Below are positions 1 through 7,045 of a DNA stretch of 64,000 nt, piece after piece (within the stretch, counting starts at the first letter, position 1; every line of letters begins with the position of its first letter). The notes beneath the pieces were generated by a model. The model was not told where the DNA came from, ran no database searches, and worked only from the letters and a program-made list of their open reading frames with translations. The DNA comes from UBA7330 sp965243485 (GTDB lineage Bacteria; Bacteroidota; Bacteroidia; Cytophagales; Cyclobacteriaceae), in assembly GCA_965243485.1 (NCBI GenBank), contig CBDEVP010000001.1, positions 2,108,001-2,172,000 of the forward strand, read 5' to 3'. The position numbers and the translations under genes are program-made.

Positions 1-1830
1 TTCATAAACAATGCTTCTGCCCAAACCAATAACTGGAATGGATCCATTAATGACAATTGGAACACTGCTGCCAACTGGTCGCTGAACAGGGTGCCTCTGT
101 CGACTGATAATGTGGTGATCCCAAACCTGAATAACGAGCCTCTAATAGTGAATACTGCTGCGGTGTGTAATTCATTTACTATCCAAAGTGGAGACAGGGA
201 TCAGTTGGTAACTATTACAACCGGAAATAGTCTTACAGTAACAAATGCCGTTGTCATCAATGCACCAACTGGTAACAATAGATTTAAGCGAATTGATGTG
301 GGGGCAGGAACCCTCACCTGTGGCTCACTTACTATGGCTGCAGGAAATACAATTAACAAGGATGTTGAGATCACTGTTTCAACCGGTACCGTAAATGTTG
401 CAGGAGATATTACGATTGGTACAGGTACCGGTACGAATGTTGGCTTGAATGATTTTACTTTTACAGGCGCCGGAGCATTGAACGTGGGTGGAAATTTTAG
501 CGGTGGAAATTTCACAGCTGCCACCAGTACAGTAACATACAATGGTACATCTGCCACTCAAACCATTGGTAATTATACCTACTATAATCTGGCCTTCAAC
601 AACACTTCCGGGACTATACCCCAGCTGCAACTATCAACTAATATTACCGCAACAAATGGACTCACAATGAATAGCGGCGTCCTTAATTTGAACGGAAATA
701 CGCTTACCCTTGGAACAACAACTGCAGCCTCCACTCTTACACGAACTGCAAGTACCACCACCAACTGGATGTACGGAGGAACTTTTACAAGATTCTGGCG
801 GTCAGCTGTGGCTGTTAGCAGTAGTGCGGGAAATCGGTATGGACTATTTCCTATGGGTGCCTCCTCTGCTTCATCTTACAGGCCGGTGGCTATCAACAGC
901 ACTGCTAATCCAACATCTAACAACTCTGTGAGCGTGTCTCATGTAGCCAATACCGGCGTAACAGATTTGAGTCCTGTATATAATGACGGAGGTACCAATA
1001 TCGTGAGAAAGCACAATGCCCAATTTACCATTGCTACAGCTGTGACCGGTGGAACATATAATGTTGCGGCTACAATGACAGGCCTGTTTGCTTCCGGCTC
1101 ACTGTCAGATATTCGTCTTGCAAAAAGTAGCGGAGCAACGACTGTCACGGCTCCCGGAACACCGGTGTTGGCTACAGGATCTGTAAGTAATCCGACGGCC
1201 AGCAGATCCGGGGTTACACTGGCCAACCTTGCCGGTGACTGGAGAATAACAACCACAAACTTTAGCAACACACCACTTCCGGTGACCTGGCTCTCATTTG
1301 ATGCCTTGTATGTGGCAAATGAGCAAATGGTTCAGCTTAACTGGGCAACTGCCTCGGAACTAAACAATTCAGGTTTTTATATTGAGCGGAGTTTGCACGG
1401 AAAGGAATTTGAAGAGCTTGGCTATGTGGAAGGTAATGGGACCACGGATGAGCAGCAGGCCTATTCATTTGTTGATTTGACTGTAGAAGCCAGCAGCTAT
1501 TACCGATTGCGTCAGGTAGATCATGATGGGCAATTTGAATATAGCAAATTGATCTACGTGTCGGTCGTCGATGGTGGTCCGGAGAGGGCCCTGTATGTCT
1601 ATCCCAATCCAACACCTGGCGAATTCAAGATCGGAGGAAATTTGAATGAAGTATATGATGTCCTGGTATCCACGGTAGCAGGAGAGGTCATTGTACGTTT
1701 CGAGGGAATGAATCTCAGGGAGGCTGAGCAAAGACTCAATGATGCCCTTGTTAACTATTCAAAAGGTATTTACCTGATAAGGTTTATGAACCCCGGGCTT
1801 TCAAAGACCATCTCCCTGATCAAAAGTTAG
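1..1830 (+). CDS. T9SS type A sorting-domain protein, 5' end outside the window
   Basis: The reading frame is open from base 1, so the true start lies upstream. The first visible residues (FINNASAQTNNW) look like the end of a signal peptide with an A-S-A/Q cleavage site, so only a few codons are probably missing. The body is rich in Thr, Asn, Ser and Gly with repeated short beta-strand patterns (TxGNxLTV-like), typical of secreted adhesin or beta-helix cargo. The C-terminus holds a conserved region (LNWATASELNNSGFYIERS) and ends with the T9SS type A signature, YPNPTPGEF followed by GIYLIRF and a basic tail. Known for the family: such proteins cross the outer membrane by the type IX system and are anchored or released. 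The specific function cannot be told. The next gene is convergent and its stop lies 3 bp away. Confidence 0.85.
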   Translation, partial: FINNASAQTNNWNGSINDNWNTAANWSLNRVPLSTDNVVIPNLNNEPLIVNTAAVCNSFTIQSGDRDQLVTITTGNSLTVTNAVVINAPTGNNRFKRIDVGAGTLTCGSLTMAAGNTINKDVEITVSTGTVNVAGDITIGTGTGTNVGLNDFTFTGAGALNVGGNFSGGNFTAATSTVTYNGTSATQTIGNYTYYNLAFNNTSGTIPQLQLSTNITATNGLTMNSGVLNLNGNTLTLGTTTAASTLTRTASTTTNWMYGGTFTRFWRSAVAVSSSAGNRYGLFPMGASSASSYRPVAINSTANPTSNNSVSVSHVANTGVTDLSPVYNDGGTNIVRKHNAQFTIATAVTGGTYNVAATMTGLFASGSLSDIRLAKSSGATTVTAPGTPVLATGSVSNPTASRSGVTLANLAGDWRITTTNFSNTPLPVTWLSFDALYVANEQMVQLNWATASELNNSGFYIERSLHGKEFEELGYVEGNGTTDEQQAYSFVDLTVEASSYYRLRQVDHDGQFEYSKLIYVSVVDGGPERALYVYPNPTPGEFKIGGNLNEVYDVLVSTVAGEVIVRFEGMNLREAEQRLNDALVNYSKGIYLIRFMNPGLSKTISLIKS

Positions 1831-1832
1831 CA

Positions 1833-4136
1833 TCATTCAATGCTAATTTCATAGTATCTGCATTGCTGATCTCCGGGAAGGGGTAAAGCCAGTCGATCAT
1901 TCTTTACAGTAGTTTTCACCTGTTTGATTCTCTTTCCAAAATCATTGATCATGTAGACTTTGGCTTTTTTGGGGTTGAGTACTTTTAGTGAGATATCTCC
2001 CTTTACCGGTTCGGTAATGATCGGTGCCTCACCCAGTTCCAGGACGGCTACCCTTTGCTCTTCGGGAAGTCTGATGTTGGAAGCGTGCCGGTCGGTTTTC
2101 CCGGTCCTATCCGAGGCATTTCCATAAACAGTACCCGTATTTCTGGCCCTGCCCAGGGCAGTGATCAGCAAAGAGTTGGATTCTTCAATGTTTTTTTCAT
2201 CGTTTAAAGAAGTGACTAAGACGAGTCCGTATGAAGTTTCAGGTCGGATAAATATTGATTGAGTGTTTACCTCCAGACAGCCGATGTAGCCACAGATCCC
2301 CTGGGTCATTTCCGTGTCGATCATCATGTAGCCATTACCCCAGTCCCAGGTGAGCTCTCCTGACATGCTCCTTACGACTTTTCCCTCCTGATCAAGGTAC
2401 TGATCGATGTTTTTAGCTTGGAAATGAGGTTGTGGATCATCTGTGAATTCATTGCCAACCTTGCCAACGATGGACAGCATGTGTCCGTATTCACCTTCGT
2501 GAGGGGGTTCCTCCTGATGAGTGAACATGAAGGCCTCAGGGAAAAATTTTGAAGGGATGGGAGAAGGCATATTTATTTCCGAAGGGGAAATTCTACGGAT
2601 AAACACCGGCTCAGATTCTTTGATGTCTTTTCGGTGCCACATCCGTGAAAGGGTCGGATACTGCTGGATCACCGAGGGGTTTTGTCCTACATTGAAAAAG
2701 CCATTACTCAGGGTTTCATTTTCAGCGTAAGCGCTCCTGGGCAGAAGTACAAATTGTATCAGGCCATCCCATCCCTGAAGCAAACCCGTACTGATCATGC
2801 TGAAGGAAGCCTCCATCAGGTGTTCATTCCATCCGCCAATGTTCCACTCGCTCACGGTGTACGGCCGGTTCAATACCTGTCTCGGTGCCAGATTTCCGAT
2901 AAGCCCCGCCTGGGGAGATTTCAGCATGGATTGATTGTGCTGCACCGCATCGGTGGTGCGCCAGCCCCCTTGCGGATGATCGAAATAATCATGCTGATCC
3001 AGGTAATCCATGTGCGAGTCAGCCTCGAGGACGTGCCTCATTGAGTAGGAATGCCCCCTCCAGTTGGAGCCACAGATCGCCTGCTTACATCCGATTTCAT
3101 CTCTGAGATATTGATAGGATCTGTCATAGAACTCTACCAGTTTTTTGTGCAGGAACTCCGTCTGATCAGACTTTCGGGGTCGCATGGAAATGTCTTCCTT
3201 GGTATTTTCCACGTCCCATCCTGACATTTCAAAAATATCAATGTTCCCTTTTTCCAGGCTTTCCTCTTCCGCCAGGGCTGAAGGGTAGTCCTTATAGGTC
3301 CAGGCTTTTTTGAGTGATTCCGTAGAGCCGTATTTGTCTTCAAGGAATGCTGAAAACTGCTGTTGGATCTCTTTCCAAAACACAGGAAGGTCCCTTTTGA
3401 TCCAGCTCAGCGCCCAGACTGGACTGTCTTCGTTCTTCAGTTCGAAAGCCATCAAAGTAGGATCATCTGCATACCGTAGGCCAGTATAGGGATTCACATG
3501 GGTGTAGAAATCTTTCCAGAGTTTTCGAACTTCTTGCTCGATATTGTCATTGAAAAACAGAATGACGTGACTGGAGGTGGTCACTTGATTACCCTCCGGA
3601 TCAATGACATCAAATTCAGTCCAGTAGATCGGGGTGAGGACGAGATAAATACCTGCCTGTTTGGCCTGATAGATCAGGTAATCCAGCTTGTCCCAATTTT
3701 CCTTTGTGGGCAGTCCGAATCCGTGTGACCGGGCATAATTCAGCCCATATTTTCGCATCCACTGCACGATCCATTCGGCATCTTCCTTATCCGGGAAAGG
3801 ATTGATCTGTCCGCCCAGGAACCTGCCCGGTGTTCCGTCCTCAAAAACAAAATTGCCCTGATTGTCCTGCTTCAGGAATCCATGCTTACCGCTGGGTTGC
3901 TCGATGTATTTGCTGGCGTCCAGTATCCCGAAATCATTGACCACCTCTTTTTTTGGTATGAAAGGGATCCAGTTTTCAGTCTCCGGATTGGTGAAATATC
4001 CTGCTGTACCCGCCGCAGACAGGCTCCAGGCATCCAAGTCGGCAGCACCGGCTTGTCGGGGGGATTTATCCTGTGCATGAGCATTCAGAAAAAGGGCGCA
4101 AGTCAGTATGATGAAGGAGATCTGTATTCGGTGCAT
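1833..4136 (-). CDS. Exported glycoside hydrolase with a GH-A-type TIM barrel
   Basis: A 767-residue protein with a signal peptide (residues 1-22, cleavage after AHA). Residues about 90-450 read as a (beta/alpha)8 barrel of clan GH-A: an Asn-Glu pair in FELKNEDS (N235-E236) fits the acid/base and E430 in TVSEWN fits the nucleophile. Aromatic and Trp-rich loops between them suit a polysaccharide groove. A C-terminal part of about 250 residues looks like beta-sandwich domains. It lacks a T9SS tail, so it is probably periplasmic. The substrate cannot be told; the family resembles cellulase/mannanase-like or beta-agarase-like GH-A enzymes. It stands alone on the minus strand, with its promoter region next to the mobile-DNA zone at 4.2 kb. 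Confidence 0.7.
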   Translation of the reverse strand: MHRIQISFIILTCALFLNAHAQDKSPRQAGAADLDAWSLSAAGTAGYFTNPETENWIPFIPKKEVVNDFGILDASKYIEQPSGKHGFLKQDNQGNFVFEDGTPGRFLGGQINPFPDKEDAEWIVQWMRKYGLNYARSHGFGLPTKENWDKLDYLIYQAKQAGIYLVLTPIYWTEFDVIDPEGNQVTTSSHVILFFNDNIEQEVRKLWKDFYTHVNPYTGLRYADDPTLMAFELKNEDSPVWALSWIKRDLPVFWKEIQQQFSAFLEDKYGSTESLKKAWTYKDYPSALAEEESLEKGNIDIFEMSGWDVENTKEDISMRPRKSDQTEFLHKKLVEFYDRSYQYLRDEIGCKQAICGSNWRGHSYSMRHVLEADSHMDYLDQHDYFDHPQGGWRTTDAVQHNQSMLKSPQAGLIGNLAPRQVLNRPYTVSEWNIGGWNEHLMEASFSMISTGLLQGWDGLIQFVLLPRSAYAENETLSNGFFNVGQNPSVIQQYPTLSRMWHRKDIKESEPVFIRRISPSEINMPSPIPSKFFPEAFMFTHQEEPPHEGEYGHMLSIVGKVGNEFTDDPQPHFQAKNIDQYLDQEGKVVRSMSGELTWDWGNGYMMIDTEMTQGICGYIGCLEVNTQSIFIRPETSYGLVLVTSLNDEKNIEESNSLLITALGRARNTGTVYGNASDRTGKTDRHASNIRLPEEQRVAVLELGEAPIITEPVKGDISLKVLNPKKAKVYMINDFGKRIKQVKTTVKNDRLALPLPGDQQCRYYEISIE

Positions 4137-4224
4137 GATTTGGGTCTTTTGTAGCTATCCTCAAAATACGGGAATGCTGCCACTTTTACCATACGGAGGT
4201 ATCCTGAATATTTATATTAACCTG

Positions 4225-4262
4225 AGTTCGATTTAAAATCAAAACAAAAAAACCCTCAAACG
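4225..4262. repeat. Left arm of an imperfect ~38-bp inverted repeat bracketing the IS110 zone
   Basis: Starts AGTTCGATtTAAaA and continues with an A-rich stretch, then CCC. Its partner lies at 5981-6017 in the opposite orientation (AGTTCGATgTAAgA on the minus strand, then the same A-rich stretch and CCC). The first 14 positions match at 12; the rest aligns with small gaps but is of low complexity. It may be the terminal repeat of a larger element into which the IS inserted. Statistical support is modest. Confidence 0.4.
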
Positions 4263-4265
4263 TCA

Positions 4266-4482
4266 CTACGCTTGCGCTAAAGCTACAGCGTAGGCGCACA
4301 GAGCCCTTTTCCGGCTAGGATTCAGGTCGGCAAGGGCGTGGAGTCTCATTTTTAGAGGAGATTCCTCGACTTCCCCCGCGCAAACCAAAATCAAAGTCTC
4401 TGAATGACGAGTTTCTAACCTTTGAGGTGGGATCCCCTTTAGGGGTCTCGGGGGCGTGCGATGGCCTTTTCCCTCACCCTGC
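4266..4482. other. Non-coding stretch with several stem-loops (possible ncRNA or MITE part)
   Basis: No credible gene lies between 4137 and 4594. This part holds nested inverted repeats: CTACGCT (4266-4272) pairs with AGCGTAG (4287-4293), with a GCT/AGC pair inside; GAGGA-GAT-TCCTC follows near 4357; and ATCCCC-TTTA-GGGGT near 4432. It is more GC-rich than the flanks. Two readings are possible: the interrupted half of a MITE-like repeat, or part of the guide (bridge) RNA region that IS110-type elements carry beside the transposase gene. The sequence alone does not decide. Confidence 0.4.
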
Positions 4483-4514
4483 CTAAAGGCATCCCTAAAG
4501 GCATCCCTAAAGGC
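4483..4514 (+). repeat. 12-bp tandem repeat, 2.7 copies
   Basis: The unit CTAAAGGCATCC occurs at 4483-4494 and 4495-4506, and partly at 4507-4514. Its core CCTAAAGGC reappears once at 5754-5762, just after the IS110 region, so the tandem repeat may mark the left junction of the insertion. Confidence 0.8.
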
Positions 4515-4530
4515 CTTATGATTGTAAAAG

Positions 4531-4597
4531 CATAAGCTTCTATGTGATTTAGTTTTGAATAGTAAACAATAATCAAACTAAAAGATAGAAGCTTATG
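4531..4597 (+). promoter_or_regulatory. Long hairpin sequestering the transposase start codon
   Basis: CATAAGCTTCTAT (4531-4543) is perfectly complementary to ATAGAAGCTTATG (4585-4597). Inside, TTTAGTTT (4548-4555) pairs with AAACTAAA (4575-4582). The last three bases of the right arm are the ATG of the transposase gene, so the folded mRNA hides the start codon and any ribosome-contact region. If transcription starts between the arms, only the right arm is made and the start stays free. This is the usual way insertion sequences avoid translation from read-through transcripts. Confidence 0.75.
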
Positions 4598-5671
4598 AAA
4601 AGTAAAAGTAAAGAATTGAGTTTCGATGGTCAAAAGGTATTCGTAGGGATTGATGTGCATTTGAAGAATTGGCGAGTAACCATATTACTGGAACACATCA
4701 CGCATAAAACATTTTCACAAGATCCTAGCTCAGAAGTTCTTGCAAACTATTTGAAAAAGAACTTTCCGGGAGCTGAATACCATTCGGCCTATGAAGCTGG
4801 GTTTTGCGGTTTCAGTGTTCATCGATCTCTGGAGGCTCAAGGCATTCACAATATTGTCGTAAACCCGGCAGATATTCCCACTACTGATAAGGAGAGGAAG
4901 CAGAAGGAAGATAAACGAGATAGTAGAAAAATTGCTCGTTCATTACGAAATGGAGATTTAGAATCCATTCATGTACCCACCAGGACTACCGAAGAACTGC
5001 GCGGCCTGGTAAGGTATCGCAAAACTCTTGTGAAAGAGATTAGCAGGAATAAAACGCGGATCAAGGCCTTTTTACATTTTTATGGGATTGAGATTCCAAC
5101 TGAATTGGATTCGGCTTCACGTTACTGGTCAGCCAATTTTTCCAAATGGTTAACTACCATAAGATTGAGTACCGAATATGGTCACGCTGTAATATCCGGA
5201 ACACTGGATACTGTAACTCATTTGAGATCCACTTTACTTAAGATTAATAGACAACTAAGAGAAATAGCTAGAAGTGAAGAGTATGCTCATCAGGTTAATT
5301 GCCTGAGAAGTATTCCAGGAATAGGACTGATCGTATCAATGACTTTACTTTCTGAGTTAGGCGATATAAGAAGATTTAACAGCCTGGATAAACTGTGCTC
5401 ATATATCGGTTTGGTTCCCACCACTAATTCTTCTGGGGATAGGGATCTGACAGGTTCGATTACTTCCAGAAGTAATAAACCACTGAGAGGAGTACTTGTA
5501 GAAAGTGCCTGGATTGCCAGCAGAAATGATCCTGCTCTGGCTCTGACTTATAATACCTTATGTAAGCGAATGAAGCCCAATCGAGCTATCATTCGAATTG
5601 CTAAGAAGCTATTGAGCCGAGTAAGGTATGTATTGAAGAATGAAACGGAGTATCAGTATGCTGTGGCTTAA
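4595..5671 (+). CDS. IS110-family transposase
   Basis: A 358-residue protein of the usual IS110 length. The N-terminal RuvC-like DEDD domain shows D20 (VGIDVH), E67 (AYEAG), D106 and D109 (KEDKRDSRKIA). The C-terminal Transposase_20 domain shows the RSIPGIG hairpin motif near residue 245 and LVPTTNSSGD about 290, which supplies the conserved Ser. Known for the family: the enzyme recombines donor and target through a structured guide RNA without making target duplications. The frame is intact, so it may be active. The start codon is the only one that fits the D20 spacing and lies in a hairpin. A weak or absent ribosome binding site fits low expression. Confidence 0.9.
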   Translation: MKSKSKELSFDGQKVFVGIDVHLKNWRVTILLEHITHKTFSQDPSSEVLANYLKKNFPGAEYHSAYEAGFCGFSVHRSLEAQGIHNIVVNPADIPTTDKERKQKEDKRDSRKIARSLRNGDLESIHVPTRTTEELRGLVRYRKTLVKEISRNKTRIKAFLHFYGIEIPTELDSASRYWSANFSKWLTTIRLSTEYGHAVISGTLDTVTHLRSTLLKINRQLREIARSEEYAHQVNCLRSIPGIGLIVSMTLLSELGDIRRFNSLDKLCSYIGLVPTTNSSGDRDLTGSITSRSNKPLRGVLVESAWIASRNDPALALTYNTLCKRMKPNRAIIRIAKKLLSRVRYVLKNETEYQYAVA

Positions 5672-6064
5672 CGAAATAACTATCATCATAAAACAACCTC
5701 TAATTGAATGACAGCTATACGTCCCTTGCGATGCTACATTGTAGTATTCGTTTCCTAAAGGCTGCTGTTTTCATTAAATAAAGAATTAAACAAGGAAATG
5801 CGGCTTCTTAAGTCCGTTGATAGAAGGATGTTTTTATGATGAAACAAGAGGCCAAAAAAGGCATTTGGGAGAAAAGTATTAGGTGATTCTCTTGGATTAC
5901 AACATAGAAGGGACCAGCGCTGCGTCATCCAGTTTTGTGTTTTTTGTAACAAAAAATGCATTTCTCTGAATGACCGGGTCGCGTAGACGGGATTTTTGTT
6001 TTTTCTTACATCGAACTGACATTATACTGGAGAGATCTCTTGCAGTAATGATATTTTTGAATTT
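5672..6064. other. Non-coding gap downstream of the transposase
   Basis: No gene is supported here. The stretch contains the CCTAAAGGC junction copy (5754-5762), a copy of the 12-mer TCTCTGAATGAC at 5963-5974 that also occurs at 4397-4408, and the right arm of the imperfect inverted repeat (5981-6017). A 68-codon minus-strand frame at 5755-5961 has no recognisable protein features. Confidence 0.5.
5981..6017. repeat. Right arm of the imperfect inverted repeat
   Basis: Partner of 4225-4262, read on the minus strand as AGTTCGATgTAAgA, then an A-rich run and CCCG. Together the arms span about 1.8 kb holding the IS110 gene and its non-coding flanks. Confidence 0.4.
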
Positions 6065-6087
6065 ACTTTGTAATTCAAAGTACTTTT
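6065..6087 (+). promoter_or_regulatory. Operator-like palindrome before the HTH_34/CreD unit (copy 1)
   Basis: ACTTTG-TAATT-CAAAGT followed directly by ACTTTT: an inverted repeat plus a third half-site. It sits 2 bp before the ATG at 6090 and overlaps a promoter-like TTACTTTG box, so the transcript would have a very short leader. The same 23-bp arrangement recurs at 7009-7031 before creD. The likely ligand is the winged-helix regulator encoded between the two copies. Confidence 0.7.
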
Positions 6088-6089
6088 AA

Positions 6090-6707
6090 ATGAAACAGGA
6101 GAAATATATTCAGGACCTTCAGGATATCAAAGACATCATGAACAGGTCATCCAGGTTCATTTCCCTCAGCGGGCTTTCGGGGATATCCGCCGGGATCATT
6201 GCTCTGGGTGGGGCTTATGCCGCCTATCAGACAGTCTATGCAGGTCAGGATTACCTTGGCTACCGCCAGGCGATCATCAACAGTGATAGTCTGATCACTT
6301 TGCTGATCATTGCCTTTGTCACGCTGATCCTTTCCATTGGGACAGGGATCTATTTTACCACCAGAGAAACCAGGAGGCAAAAGGAAAAGGTTTGGGACCA
6401 CCAGACCAAAAGACTATTGATCAACCTGGCCATCCCACTGTTTACCGGTGGAATTGTCTGTTTGATCTTATTATTCAAAGGCTTTGTCGGGATCATGGCA
6501 CCGCTTACGCTAATATTTTACGGGCTTTCCCTGGTGAATGCAAGTAAATTCACTTTGAGTGAGGTCAGAAGTTTAGGTATCATTGAAATCATTTTAGGTC
6601 TCATATCCTTACAGTTTATTGGCTATGGACTACTCTTTTGGGCGATCGGGTTTGGGGTCCTCCACATTGTCTATGGCACGATCATGCAATTAAAATATAA
6701 GTCGTGA
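6090..6707 (+). CDS. Polytopic membrane protein of the HTH_34/CreD unit
   Basis: A 205-residue protein with a short charged N-terminus (KYIQDLQDIKDIMNRSSRF) and about six hydrophobic segments: near residues 25-45, 68-90, 110-130, 133-150, 158-175 and 178-198. I do not recognise a named domain. The next gene, a DNA-binding protein, overlaps its stop by four bases (GTGA), so the two are translated together. Proteins of this shape often sit beside HTH_34 regulators in Bacteroidota, which suggests a membrane partner or sensor (inference). It has an operator copy directly in front. No ribosome binding site is visible. Confidence 0.7.
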   Translation: MKQEKYIQDLQDIKDIMNRSSRFISLSGLSGISAGIIALGGAYAAYQTVYAGQDYLGYRQAIINSDSLITLLIIAFVTLILSIGTGIYFTTRETRRQKEKVWDHQTKRLLINLAIPLFTGGIVCLILLFKGFVGIMAPLTLIFYGLSLVNASKFTLSEVRSLGIIEIILGLISLQFIGYGLLFWAIGFGVLHIVYGTIMQLKYKS

Positions 6708-6994
6708 AGCAACTGCTGAAGGATTTGGATAAGGCCTTTGAGAACAAGGTCAGACTGGGAATCATGTCTGCTTTGGTAGTGAACGATTATCTGGATTTTA
6801 ATTCCCTGAAAGAGCTGCTGGATGTGACTGATGGCAACCTGGCCAGCCATTTGAAATCTTTGGAAAAAAGCAAATACGTAAAATACAAGAAGGAATTCCT
6901 GGATCGGAAACCGAATACCAGATACTCTGTGACTAAGGAGGGTAGAAATGCATTTGTGAAACATATCAGGGCCATTGAACAACTATTGAAATAA
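6704..6994 (+). CDS. Winged-helix transcriptional regulator, HTH_34 type
   Basis: A 96-residue protein filling one winged-helix domain. Residues 10-30 (AFENKVRLGIMSALVV) form the first helix, 32-62 (FNSLKELLDVTDGNLASHLKSLEK) the helix-turn-helix with the recognition helix at about 45-60, and 65-85 (VKYKKEFLDRKPNTRYSVTKEG) the wing. This is the MarR/ArsR-like single-domain type seen in Bacteroidota. The GTG start at 6704 overlaps the previous stop. It lies between two copies of the same palindrome, so it probably represses its own operon and creD. No effector domain is present; the signal may come through the membrane protein next door. Confidence 0.85.
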   Translation: MKQLLKDLDKAFENKVRLGIMSALVVNDYLDFNSLKELLDVTDGNLASHLKSLEKSKYVKYKKEFLDRKPNTRYSVTKEGRNAFVKHIRAIEQLLK

Positions 6995-7008
6995 TTTTTT
7001 ATCCATAT

Positions 7009-7031
7009 ACTTTGAAATGCAAAGTACTTTT
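7009..7031 (+). promoter_or_regulatory. Operator-like palindrome before creD (copy 2)
   Basis: ACTTTG-AAATG-CAAAGT followed by ACTTTT, with the same spacing and third half-site as the copy at 6065-6087. It lies 14 bp before the creD start codon and 14 bp after the regulator's stop. The preceding bases form a promoter-like TATACTTTG, so binding would block transcription of creD. Confidence 0.75.
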
Positions 7032-7045
7032 TAAACAATAAAACA

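Larger units (their letters stand above)
4515..5753 (+). mobile_element. IS110-family insertion sequence (boundaries tentative)
   Basis: The element carries one transposase gene of the IS110 (DEDD) type. The boundaries are inferred from a 9-bp direct repeat, CCTAAAGGC, at 4506-4514 and 5754-5762, which would leave about 80 bp of non-coding DNA on either side of the gene. IS110 elements normally lack clear terminal inverted repeats, and members of this family use an RNA encoded in a non-coding end to choose donor and target. The left end is mostly a long hairpin; the right end has a small stem (CTACA-T-TGTAG near 5734). If the true left end lies further upstream, the structured stretch from 4266 would belong to the element. 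Confidence 0.55.

Noticed and set aside
4439..4660. 73-codon minus-strand frame with repeated LGMP
   Set aside because: The repeat is the 12-bp tandem repeat read as protein, and the frame runs into the transposase hairpin and gene start.
5755..5961. 68-codon minus-strand frame after the IS110 gene
   Set aside because: No recognisable features, and it lies in a stretch that looks like repeat DNA.
4397..5974. 12-mer TCTCTGAATGAC on both sides of the transposase gene as target-site duplication
   Set aside because: IS110 elements do not make long duplications, the copies do not sit at plausible ends, and a 12-mer match in this span could be chance; kept only as weak support for a split repeat.
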